Part shown: piece after piece, positions 17,157-24,913 of the stretch
How positions within the stretch are numbered: position 1 is the stretch's first letter
How the letters are laid out: the number at the start of each line of letters is the position of its first letter
Source of the DNA: Planctomycetaceae bacterium
GTDB taxonomy: Bacteria > Planctomycetota > Planctomycetia > Planctomycetales > Planctomycetaceae
NCBI GenBank assembly: GCA_020426105.1
Contig: JAGQQS010000318.1
Coordinates: 1-32,562, forward strand
DNA: 32,562 bases
Reading direction: 5' to 3'
Program-made: the position numbers and the translations under genes
Notes under the pieces: generated by a model
Database searches by the model: none
What the model saw: the letters and a program-made list of their open reading frames with translations, nothing else
What the model was told of the DNA's origin: nothing

Positions 17157-19511
17157 TCAGAGGTTTTTCAACCCTTTGCGCGACGCTTTAATACCGGCAG
17201 CAACGGCGTCTGCATTTTTCTCAACGCGACCTGAGGTGTAGTAGCCGGAATAACCGCGACGTTCGAAGCCTTCACCGCTGCCATAGGTATTTACCACGCA
17301 GCCCAGAAGTCTCGTTTTCGCTGCTCTCAGCGTCTCGACAGCTTCGGTGACCTGTTGACGCGTGTCATTGGCAGAGCGAACCACCAATAACATTCCGTCA
17401 GATTTTTGTCCCACGATAATCGAATCCGAAACCGCAAGGACCGGCCCGACGTCCACAATCACCAGCTGATAACGTTCCTTGAGTGACGTCAGTATCCGAT
17501 CGAAACTTGCTCCCTGTAACAGTTCGGACGGATTCGTCACGCCGCCGCCGGCAGTAATCAGTGTCAGATTCGGGACGCCCGATGGTACCACGACATCGTC
17601 AATGGTCGCAGTTTCCCGCAGCAACTCAGACAATCCTGTCGAATCCGGTACATCAAATCGAGTATGAAAAGTTGGCCGACGCATGTCCGCTTCAACCATG
17701 ACTACCGTCATGTCAAGTTTGGCGAAGGCAGCCGCGAGATTTGCCAGAATTGTGGACTTACCGTCCTGCGGCAGCGGACTGGTTGCCGACAGAATTTTGA
17801 GGCGGCCCTCTCGTACATCACCCAGCAACAACGTCCGCAACACGCGGAACGACTCTCCTTCAGGTGAGCTATCCGGCACGATCGGCAATTTGCCATCCGC
17901 TTTGACTCGACCCACACGCGTCAGAATCGGGATGCCGATCGCGCTGTCAATTTCTCCTGACGTTCTGAATCTGTCATCCTGCTGGTCATTCAGCACTCCC
18001 AGGAACACACCGACAATCAAACCAACCATCAGGCCCCCGACTCCACACAGGCTGAGTTTCGGCCAGACTCTCTCACCTCGGCGGGGCGCCTCCAGCACTT
18101 CGTGAATGTAGCCTCGCATACCTGACGACAGATCCAGTTCATGCAGCTGTTCGACAATACCGTCGAACAACAACTGCGTACGCTCCACACGCGACCGGAG
18201 GACACCTTCCTGTAACTCGAATTCAACCAGCTGCCGAGCCTGCTTTTCGGCATCGTTCAGCAGGACCTGCATTTCGGCACGCCTTTCCTCGGCTGATATC
18301 ACCTCATTTTCCAGCAACCTGATATAAGTCTTCATCAGCAATGATGGCGTCAGTTCTGTTTCAATGGGAAGATCACCTGTCGCATCTTTATTGTCCGCAA
18401 CAAAACTCTTGACCAGCGCAATTTCGTTTTGCAAATTGCGCACCTCCGGATGACCTTCTCCAAAATCAGCTTTGAGCCGCTGCTCTTTTGCCATCAGAGC
18501 CAGTAAACTCGAGTACTGTGTCTTTGCTTCTTCCAGCCGCTGCGGTTGGCTGGCCAGAAACTCAGCGGACCTTCCGGCATTTGCCTGCAGCTGCGAGAAT
18601 AACCCAAGACGTTGCAGACTTTCCGGATCGATAATTCCCAGAGCTTCGATATCAATAATCTTTCCCTCTTTTTCGCTCTCAATCACTTGTCGCGCTTTAG
18701 CCAGTCGCGTTTTGACTGTGGACTGCTGAATATCCAGCGTGAGCATTTCTTCATGCAACCGCTTGTACTGCTCCAGAAATACATTTCCGCTGCCTTCGCC
18801 CTGAAACAGAACAGGGGCGTTCTGCCGCGCCTTGACATATTCATCCTGTGCATCTGACCGGGCCGTTTCCAGACTATTCTGAGCCTCTTCAACCAGCCGT
18901 CCCGCTTCAGACATCGCCTGCGACAACTGCGTTCCCAGAAACGCCTGATACTCAACCAGAATGGCTTTCAGAATAAGTTCCGAATGTTCCGGGTCGAGAT
19001 GTTCAAAACTGATGGAAAGTACCCGCGCGTCCTTCGCACTTCCTTCCCCGCCGCGCTTCAATTGGATGTGCTCAATCACATAATCAGCCGCATCCATATC
19101 CGGCTCCAGCTGAGACGTAATCGATTCCAGACCAGACAACCCATGCCTTTTCAGCGCCGCTTCCACAATTCTGCGGCTCTTGACAATTTCCATATGATTT
19201 GCCAGCACGTCCTCATCGACCATCGACTGATCAAAGTTGTTCGATGAATCAGAGTTCGCAAACTGAGGACTCCGCTGGCTGACCATCACCTTCGCATACG
19301 ATTCGTACCAAACAGAGGCGTGCACCCAATACAACGTCGCCAGTGCACAACCCAGACTGATACAGGCCAAAACCAACCACAGCTGGCGCCGGAGAATATC
19401 TCCTAACTTCAGCGAATTCGCAGGCGGGGATGCATCGGCGAGCACAAGAGTTCCCATCCGCGACGTGTCATGCGATTTCCCGTTCCTCTGGTCAATTGAC
19501 GAATTCAGCAT
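17157..19511 (-). CDS. Wzc-like polysaccharide co-polymerase with BY-kinase domain
   Basis: The 784-residue protein controls chain length and export of the polysaccharide. An N-terminal Wzz domain has a membrane segment at about 43-66 and a long periplasmic region with coiled coil (about 200-430). A second membrane segment at about 480-505 leads to a cytoplasmic CpsD-type kinase. The P-loop is SPLPQDGKST (578-587), Walker A' VVMVEADMRR (603-612, Glu for the first Asp) and Walker B LVIVDVGP (683-690). Four tyrosines (743, 754, 757, 758) form a short cluster, with a basic tail after it. Fusing co-polymerase and kinase is typical of Gram-negative systems. The ATG at 19511 has no clear ribosome binding site. 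The gene converges on the Wza-like gene and is transcribed separately from it. Confidence 0.9.
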   Translation of the reverse strand: MLNSSIDQRNGKSHDTSRMGTLVLADASPPANSLKLGDILRRQLWLVLACISLGCALATLYWVHASVWYESYAKVMVSQRSPQFANSDSSNNFDQSMVDEDVLANHMEIVKSRRIVEAALKRHGLSGLESITSQLEPDMDAADYVIEHIQLKRGGEGSAKDARVLSISFEHLDPEHSELILKAILVEYQAFLGTQLSQAMSEAGRLVEEAQNSLETARSDAQDEYVKARQNAPVLFQGEGSGNVFLEQYKRLHEEMLTLDIQQSTVKTRLAKARQVIESEKEGKIIDIEALGIIDPESLQRLGLFSQLQANAGRSAEFLASQPQRLEEAKTQYSSLLALMAKEQRLKADFGEGHPEVRNLQNEIALVKSFVADNKDATGDLPIETELTPSLLMKTYIRLLENEVISAEERRAEMQVLLNDAEKQARQLVEFELQEGVLRSRVERTQLLFDGIVEQLHELDLSSGMRGYIHEVLEAPRRGERVWPKLSLCGVGGLMVGLIVGVFLGVLNDQQDDRFRTSGEIDSAIGIPILTRVGRVKADGKLPIVPDSSPEGESFRVLRTLLLGDVREGRLKILSATSPLPQDGKSTILANLAAAFAKLDMTVVMVEADMRRPTFHTRFDVPDSTGLSELLRETATIDDVVVPSGVPNLTLITAGGGVTNPSELLQGASFDRILTSLKERYQLVIVDVGPVLAVSDSIIVGQKSDGMLLVVRSANDTRQQVTEAVETLRAAKTRLLGCVVNTYGSGEGFERRGYSGYYTSGRVEKNADAVAAGIKASRKGLKNL

Positions 19512-19930
19512 TCTTTAGGCCGCTGGTGAACCAGCTCTCCTTTGAGTCTTCAGTCTGAGTCGATGAGTTTCTTTGGCTGTTGAGGCCCGGATTTTCGAGG
19601 GGCTATCCGTCTAATTACCCAGACTGGTTCGGCTAAGCAAGCAGAATCTCTCGTTCGCATCCGGAATCGCTTCCAACGACTCTGACAGTCTCAAAATCGC
19701 TGACAGATTCCACAAAAGCACTATAAAAACCGAAAATTCAACACAAAAGCAGAGAAATTCAGACCACACACGGCTGCAAACCTGCGGCCCTCTCGTGCTG
19801 CACCTGAATCAAATCCCAGCGAGGCCACCGCAATGTGCCCCCCGGAATACTCAGTCGAGTTCACGTTTTGCACTCAACACCGGGAAGCCCTCCGGTTTTT
19901 GACGATCTACCCGAGTGACGTACTCTGAAC
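19512..19930. other. Intergenic region upstream of the Wzc-like gene
   Basis: These 419 bases hold no credible gene. The A/T-rich part around 19715-19760 has a possible minus-strand -10 (TATAGT). I see no terminator hairpin for the upstream DUF1549/DUF1553 gene, which also reads on the minus strand. Confidence 0.5.
19720..19748 (-). promoter_or_regulatory. Possible promoter of the Wzc-like gene
   Basis: TATAGT (complement of 19720-19725) matches five of six -10 bases and lies in A/T-rich DNA about 210 bases before the ATG at 19511. The -35 at a 16-18 base spacing (TTTGTG, TTTTGT or CTTTTG) is poor. Confidence 0.25.
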
Positions 19931-22372
19931 TCAATGCTGAAACAGAAATTCCTTGCTGTTGATCACGGCCCACGCGATATCTTCCAGCGCTCGCGTACGA
20001 TCTTCGTTCGCTTTGATATGCGCCTGAGCCGTTTCCTGCTCCGCAGCGAGCGGCGGACGGCTGAGAGCCGTCAGGTACAACTGTTCAATGATTTCAGTAT
20101 CCGTTTTTCCACCGGAAATCCACTGGTGGACACTCCCCGCATCCGAACGCAGCTTGTTGTGAACCGTTGGTCCGTTGATCAACTGTAGCGCCTGCGACAG
20201 ATTGCTGTCCGTTGAACGTTCGCACTCACACGGAAGTTCACGTTGTGGCTGACCAAATACCTGCAAAAACTTGTGACCTTCGGGAGGATCAACCAGATCC
20301 ACCGCTTTTGTGCCGCCGGGCATTCCGGAAAACTCTTCTGCCTGACCAGTGACAGCACAAATCGAATCGAGCAACTGTTCCGCAGTCAGCATTCGCGTTG
20401 TGGCATGACTGAAGTAAATCTCATCGTCCGCGTTGTACTTATTTCGTTGAGAACTCAGCTGATACACACGGCTGTTCATGATTGTCCGGATAAGGTGCTT
20501 TGAAGAAAAGCTGCTCTTGAGCAACTCATCGGCCAGGTAGGTCAGCAGTTCCGGATTGGAGGGAGGATTGGAATCGCGAAAGTCGTCCACCGGATCCACA
20601 ATCCCTTTACCCACAATGTGTCCCCAAATTCGATTCGCCAGTGAACGAGCAAAGAATGGATTACTGTTGTTCGTCAGCCAGTTTGCAAATACCACTCGAC
20701 GATCCTGGTCCGCCGGTACATCCACATCTCCCTCCAGCAGCAGGCGAACTTTCATCTGCCTGCCTGTGCGAGGTTGTGTGACATCGCCGGCTCCACTGAC
20801 AAAAATTACTTCGTCATCCGGCAGCCCGGATTCCTTGCGACCAACTCGCTTGAACGCCGCCGCGGTGCCGTAGTAATCATCCTGAGTCCATTTTTCGAAG
20901 GGATGATTGTGGCACTTCGCACATTGAATTCGAATCCCCAGAAATAACTGAGCCGTTGTTTCCGTCGCGTCAATTTCATCCCGACTGGCTTTCCAGTATC
21001 CGGCGGCCGCATTTTGCTGAGTACTTCCGGTGGCCGTCAGCAGTTGTCGCGCGAATTCGTCGAGTGGCACATCATTCCTGACGATGTCATAGAGCCAGCG
21101 ACGGAACTTATGGACGCCCGATTTTGTTAGACGTTTGCTGTTGCAGCGAAGCAAATCCGACCACTTCAGCGACCAGAATCTGGCATAGTCATCACATTCC
21201 AGAAGCCGATCAATCACCGCAGCTCGCTTCGCCGGCGATGTGTCCGCAAGGAAACTTTGCGATTCTTCCAGAGACGGCAGGCGGCCTGCCAGATCGAGCG
21301 TTGCCCGGCGCAGAAAATCTGTGTCGCTGCACAAGTCCGATGGCTCAATCTGCAGCTGTTTCAGCTTCCCAAACACGAGCTGGTCGATCCGCGTCTCTTC
21401 CGGCGGGTTTGGCCACTGAAAATCCGGACGATCCGTAAGAAACGACAGTTGAGTTGTGGCAACTTTGTCCAGATACCGTGCCAGCACGGTCACTTCGCCA
21501 CGCCCTTCACTCGAAACAACTCCCGCAGGAGATATGACTCCGATGCTTTCGTCGGATGAGTCAAACGACGTCAATGCCGTGAGATCACGAACGGTTCCAT
21601 CACTGAAGTATCCGTTGACAATCAACTGCTGCCGTTCGGCGCCATCGCGAAGGACACGGGGTGACGGAAGCAGCTCAATCCGAGCCAGTTCAGGAGAACC
21701 TTCCGGATCTACTTTCATTCCTTCTGCAATCCATGCCCGTAACACCTGGTGCGATGCATCGCCATGCTGAAGTCGTCGCCCGCCGCCATGCGCAACTTCC
21801 ATCAAAGGTTTTCGTAACAGCAGGCTTTCGTCGGGATTCAGGACATTCGAACGGCGATTGAAGTACTCACCGCGCAGCGTAACAAGGTCAACGTTCGGGT
21901 CGTATCCCCGCAGAGACAAGCGAAAGCCGCCTTTGCCGGAAGGAGATCCGTGGCACGCACCCATGTTACAGCCGGACTTAGTGAGTGATGCCAGAATTTC
22001 GTTCTGAAAAGAAACCGGCGCTGGCATTTCAAAGCCTGACACCGTCACCTGCGCCGTTGCCACCTGTCCTGCACGCGTGATCCGGATCGTGGTCGTCCCA
22101 TTACCCCGCGCGAGGACTCGGCCATTTTCAATCACAGCAACAGCCGGGTCGTCGGAGGCGTATTCAGCAAGGTTCGTGGCGTCATGAATTGTCGTAAGGT
22201 CGGCATTGGCGGTCACGATGAGTTGCTGCACACCACGAGAACCGTTCAGCGTGATCTCCGTCGGCACCACATGCAATGTATTGGTTGGGAGATCGACAGC
22301 CGCCGCGCGGGAACTGAGGCTAACCGTCAACGCGAGCAGCACGAAGCAGGTTGAACAGGATGAGCGAATCAT
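19931..22372 (-). CDS. DUF1549/DUF1553 protein with Big-2 domains and c-type haem motif
   Basis: A typical planctomycete secreted protein of 813 residues. A signal peptide (1-26, ending SRAAA) is followed by a Big-2-like domain (about 33-112), a segment with CNMGACH (135-141, CX4CH) and GGFRLSLRGYDPN, and a second Big-2-like domain (about 234-312). DUF1549 (about 328-530) contains a canonical CAKCH (484-488) in CAKCHNHPFEKWTQDDYYG. DUF1553 (about 570-800) ends in the usual AWAVINSKEFLFQH. CXXCH suggests covalent haem and a periplasmic or surface redox role; the family's exact function is not established. The ATG at 22372 is supported by GAGG (22380-22383), seven bases away. It follows the PPC-domain gene on the same strand, with 241 bases and a large inverted repeat between them. 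Confidence 0.9.
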   Translation of the reverse strand: MIRSSCSTCFVLLALTVSLSSRAAAVDLPTNTLHVVPTEITLNGSRGVQQLIVTANADLTTIHDATNLAEYASDDPAVAVIENGRVLARGNGTTTIRITRAGQVATAQVTVSGFEMPAPVSFQNEILASLTKSGCNMGACHGSPSGKGGFRLSLRGYDPNVDLVTLRGEYFNRRSNVLNPDESLLLRKPLMEVAHGGGRRLQHGDASHQVLRAWIAEGMKVDPEGSPELARIELLPSPRVLRDGAERQQLIVNGYFSDGTVRDLTALTSFDSSDESIGVISPAGVVSSEGRGEVTVLARYLDKVATTQLSFLTDRPDFQWPNPPEETRIDQLVFGKLKQLQIEPSDLCSDTDFLRRATLDLAGRLPSLEESQSFLADTSPAKRAAVIDRLLECDDYARFWSLKWSDLLRCNSKRLTKSGVHKFRRWLYDIVRNDVPLDEFARQLLTATGSTQQNAAAGYWKASRDEIDATETTAQLFLGIRIQCAKCHNHPFEKWTQDDYYGTAAAFKRVGRKESGLPDDEVIFVSGAGDVTQPRTGRQMKVRLLLEGDVDVPADQDRRVVFANWLTNNSNPFFARSLANRIWGHIVGKGIVDPVDDFRDSNPPSNPELLTYLADELLKSSFSSKHLIRTIMNSRVYQLSSQRNKYNADDEIYFSHATTRMLTAEQLLDSICAVTGQAEEFSGMPGGTKAVDLVDPPEGHKFLQVFGQPQRELPCECERSTDSNLSQALQLINGPTVHNKLRSDAGSVHQWISGGKTDTEIIEQLYLTALSRPPLAAEQETAQAHIKANEDRTRALEDIAWAVINSKEFLFQH

Positions 22373-22512
22373 AAGATAACCTCAAGAAATGAGTGAACGT
22401 CATATCACTGCGTGCCGAAGGGGCCACGCTCAACTGAAAATTAACCCGGCCCAACTGGGGGGCACGTCTTCCAACAATAAACTCCGGTTTTCAGTCAAAA
22501 TTAGAATCCGGG

Positions 22513-22579
22513 GTAGTGGACGAGGCGACGAGTCCCGGTCAGCCCTGCGACTGCAGGGACTCGTGGCCTCGTCCACTAC
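22513..22579. repeat. Long inverted repeat, REP-like
   Basis: Arms of 24 bases at 22513-22536 and 22556-22579 are complementary with one mismatch, around a 19-base centre. A smaller perfect stem, CCCTGC/GCAGGG (22543-22548 with 22553-22558), competes with the inner end of the arms. It is G+C-rich, non-coding, and lies between two minus-strand genes. There is no T run, so it is not a standard intrinsic terminator, though it could stall or protect transcripts. The form resembles mobile palindromic repeats such as REP elements; whether it is repeated in the genome cannot be seen here. Confidence 0.85.
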
Positions 22580-22613
22580 GATTCAATACGCCAATTTTGA
22601 TTTCGACATAGCG

Positions 22614-24653
22614 TTAGGGAGCTTTCACTTCAACAGCGATTGCCGCTACGGGATGTACCGCTTCCTCTTTGTCCTTCTTTGCCTTGCCCTGCAGGAATAT
22701 GCTGAACGGACCAACAACGGCGTCAGCCGCCGCAGTGACAGTAATCGGGAGTTCGCCGGCGGCCATTGAGCCGGCAGCGACAGTAATCCCGGGTGGCAAC
22801 TGATCAGCAGGGGCCGCCAGTGCGATCTCGATGGGCATGGTCCATTCCGCAGCACGTGTGGCGCGAATGGTAACAGTTGCGGTTCCCCCCGGCGCCAGAA
22901 TCACCGTCGCGGGATCGGGACTCAATGAAAATTGAGCGACAGGTCTCACGGCCGTAAACAGATCCGTACGCACGCGCACGCTGCGGAATACATCAGCATC
23001 AGATTTTTTGGGAGCAGGGGGCGCCAGTTGCAATTCAGCCGCGGGGATCGTCGAACCCTCTGCTGAAGTGATACGAAACTTTAATTCGCCCCAGTCTGCA
23101 TCTGTACTTGTGGCTGCGGGATCCGAAGATGTCAGTACCACCGGTACTGTGCTTTGTTTGGCGCCCAGCCAGAACGGTGTCATCTGGAGAGCGGACGGCA
23201 GATTAACGACTTCCACCCTGAGTGGTCCGTCACAATGAATTCGACGCACAGTCAGTGCCATTGAACCACTGCCGCCACGCGGAACGTTAATACGGTCGAT
23301 GGGCGCAGTGACACGAACGGCCTGTCTCCCGAGGTAAACATCCAGCGCGTACGTCCAGGCAGATCCACCACGCCCGGCAATTTCGGAAACCTTGAGATAG
23401 AACTCACCGGCACCGGGCAACTGCGCCGCCAGTTCGGCATCTCGCAGTCCAGCGTCATCATTTTCAACAATCTTGCCGCCATCCGCGTTATACAATTCCA
23501 ACATCACGTCCGCCGGGCTGCCGACTTCACGCGTCCTTGCCGTCACCAGCAGTGGACTCGCCTGAGCCGCCGTCAGTTTGAACCAGTCGGCGTCGCCGGG
23601 CGTCTGCAGTGTGCCGGTCAGCACGTGTGTCTCGGCCGGGACGGCTGTGGCTTCAGTCCGTGCGTTGTTTGGCTCAGTCTCTGCCTGGGCAGCCTGCTGC
23701 GTTAGAATAACAGAATTCAAGGCGCTCCCATCGGTTTCGGCCGGACGAAATTTTACTGGAATCAGGGCGCCAGGAGATTCAGTCACCTGCAGTGGTGCTG
23801 CTTCGCCCAGAACTTCACCTGCCGTGCCGATCAGAGACACATTGTGTCCCGCCTGCGCAATCCGCGGAGAAACGGCGGTCACCATTGGAAGCCGTCCAAG
23901 GCGCAGATGAAAGAAGTGGCGAGCTCCGCCGGAATATCGCACATCACGAACCTCAACACGATATTCGCCATCAGCGGGAGCTGTAAACTGCAGTTGCGTA
24001 TCTCCTTCTGCCCCCGGCATATCATCACAATACGCAGACTCGTGCCCATCCGGACCAGTCACACGAATGACAGGATCGAGATCTGACCCGAGACGCCTCG
24101 CAAAGATCTCGATGTTCACGGTTTGCCCGGCTGTCATCGCGATGCGGAAGAACCTCGAAAGCACAGGGTTAAGCTGTCCATCAATGCAGCAGGGCAACAC
24201 AATCAGCTGACCAGATTTGCGATCTTCGCTCTCCGCCGCGATGGCAACGGACGGCAGGTCATCAATCACGGCGAAAGCGGCTTCCGAACAGCCATGATTT
24301 GTCACCATCCTTGCCGGATAGATTCCGGGAATGGTCTCGGCGTCAATCACGCCGACCATCGTGACCGGCTGATCTTTGGCAAGATCCTGCCCCTCTTTGG
24401 GACGCAACACGCCGACCGGTGTCCAGAGACTCATGGCGCCCGCCAGCTGTTTGCCGTTCACGACGACAGACGCTGTTTGCCCAGGGTGAAGATTGACGGA
24501 ATCAAGGCGATCCACCACGGGATCCTGAGCGGCAGCGCTTCCGGCGGAGGTCAGCCCGGCCGCGATCAGGGCCAGAAACACCCCAGCGACGCGGGAGAAA
24601 CAACCAGTTTGCAGGTGAGTAAAGGCCATCAGAGTTCGTTTTCTTAAAAACAT
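22614..24653 (-). CDS. Secreted PPC-domain protein of unknown function
   Basis: A 679-residue exported protein. After a signal peptide (hydrophobic VAGVFLALIAAGL, then AGSAAAQD) comes an Ig/IPT-like segment (VNLHPGQTASVVVNGK). A first PPC-like beta-sandwich follows (GSDLDPVIRVTGPDG, GEYRVEVRD), then a second, clearer one: ETEPNNARTEATAV, GDADWFKLTA, ELYNADGGKIVENDD and GEFYLKVSE. Two or more Ig-like domains complete the C-terminus. PPC domains usually accompany secreted enzymes; I see no catalytic domain, so a binding or structural role at the cell surface is inferred. The start is ATG 24653: a promoter at 24685-24713 would start RNA near 24678, which excludes the TTG at 24713 and ATG at 24683. 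ATG 24629 is also possible. Confidence 0.78.
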   Translation of the reverse strand: MFLRKRTLMAFTHLQTGCFSRVAGVFLALIAAGLTSAGSAAAQDPVVDRLDSVNLHPGQTASVVVNGKQLAGAMSLWTPVGVLRPKEGQDLAKDQPVTMVGVIDAETIPGIYPARMVTNHGCSEAAFAVIDDLPSVAIAAESEDRKSGQLIVLPCCIDGQLNPVLSRFFRIAMTAGQTVNIEIFARRLGSDLDPVIRVTGPDGHESAYCDDMPGAEGDTQLQFTAPADGEYRVEVRDVRYSGGARHFFHLRLGRLPMVTAVSPRIAQAGHNVSLIGTAGEVLGEAAPLQVTESPGALIPVKFRPAETDGSALNSVILTQQAAQAETEPNNARTEATAVPAETHVLTGTLQTPGDADWFKLTAAQASPLLVTARTREVGSPADVMLELYNADGGKIVENDDAGLRDAELAAQLPGAGEFYLKVSEIAGRGGSAWTYALDVYLGRQAVRVTAPIDRINVPRGGSGSMALTVRRIHCDGPLRVEVVNLPSALQMTPFWLGAKQSTVPVVLTSSDPAATSTDADWGELKFRITSAEGSTIPAAELQLAPPAPKKSDADVFRSVRVRTDLFTAVRPVAQFSLSPDPATVILAPGGTATVTIRATRAAEWTMPIEIALAAPADQLPPGITVAAGSMAAGELPITVTAAADAVVGPFSIFLQGKAKKDKEEAVHPVAAIAVEVKAP

Positions 24654-24684
24654 ACGGCTGGGAAGCCGCGCAGGAGGGAACATC

Positions 24685-24713
24685 AGTCTAAACGGACAAA
24701 TGAGCGTCGTCAA
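24685..24713 (-). promoter_or_regulatory. Sigma-70-like promoter of the PPC-domain gene
   Basis: TTGACG (24713-24708) and TAGACT (24690-24685) on the minus strand, with a 17-base spacer. The matches are 5/6 and 4/6. Predicted RNA starts near 24678, about 25 bases before the ATG at 24653. Confidence 0.5.
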
Positions 24714-24765
24714 AGCGAAACACCATGTTTTGCCGTCCTCGTGTCAACCTGCACATCCGCCCATT

Positions 24766-24794
24766 TTGTGATGCGGCGGCTGCACGGTTATACT
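24766..24794 (+). promoter_or_regulatory. Sigma-70-like promoter of the cytochrome protein gene
   Basis: TTGTGA (24766-24771) and TATACT (24789-24794) with an exact 17-base spacer match the consensus at 4/6 and 5/6. RNA would start near 24801, giving a leader of about 110 bases before the ATG at 24914. Confidence 0.5.
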
Positions 24795-24902
24795 AATACG
24801 CATGGCCGGTGTCGCGAGTGCAGAACGTTCCGATTCAAAATTCGCACCATGACTCCGCTCCAGGCGGTCAGTTCCCGCTGCTTTTCGCACTTCTGTGTTC
24901 GT

Positions 24903-24906
24903 GGAG
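24903..24906 (+). promoter_or_regulatory. Ribosome binding site choosing the cytochrome protein start
   Basis: GGAG, seven bases before the ATG at 24914. It favours that start over an in-frame GTG at 24809, and the chosen start puts the signal peptide at the N-terminus. Confidence 0.6.
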
Positions 24907-24913
24907 ATTCCGC

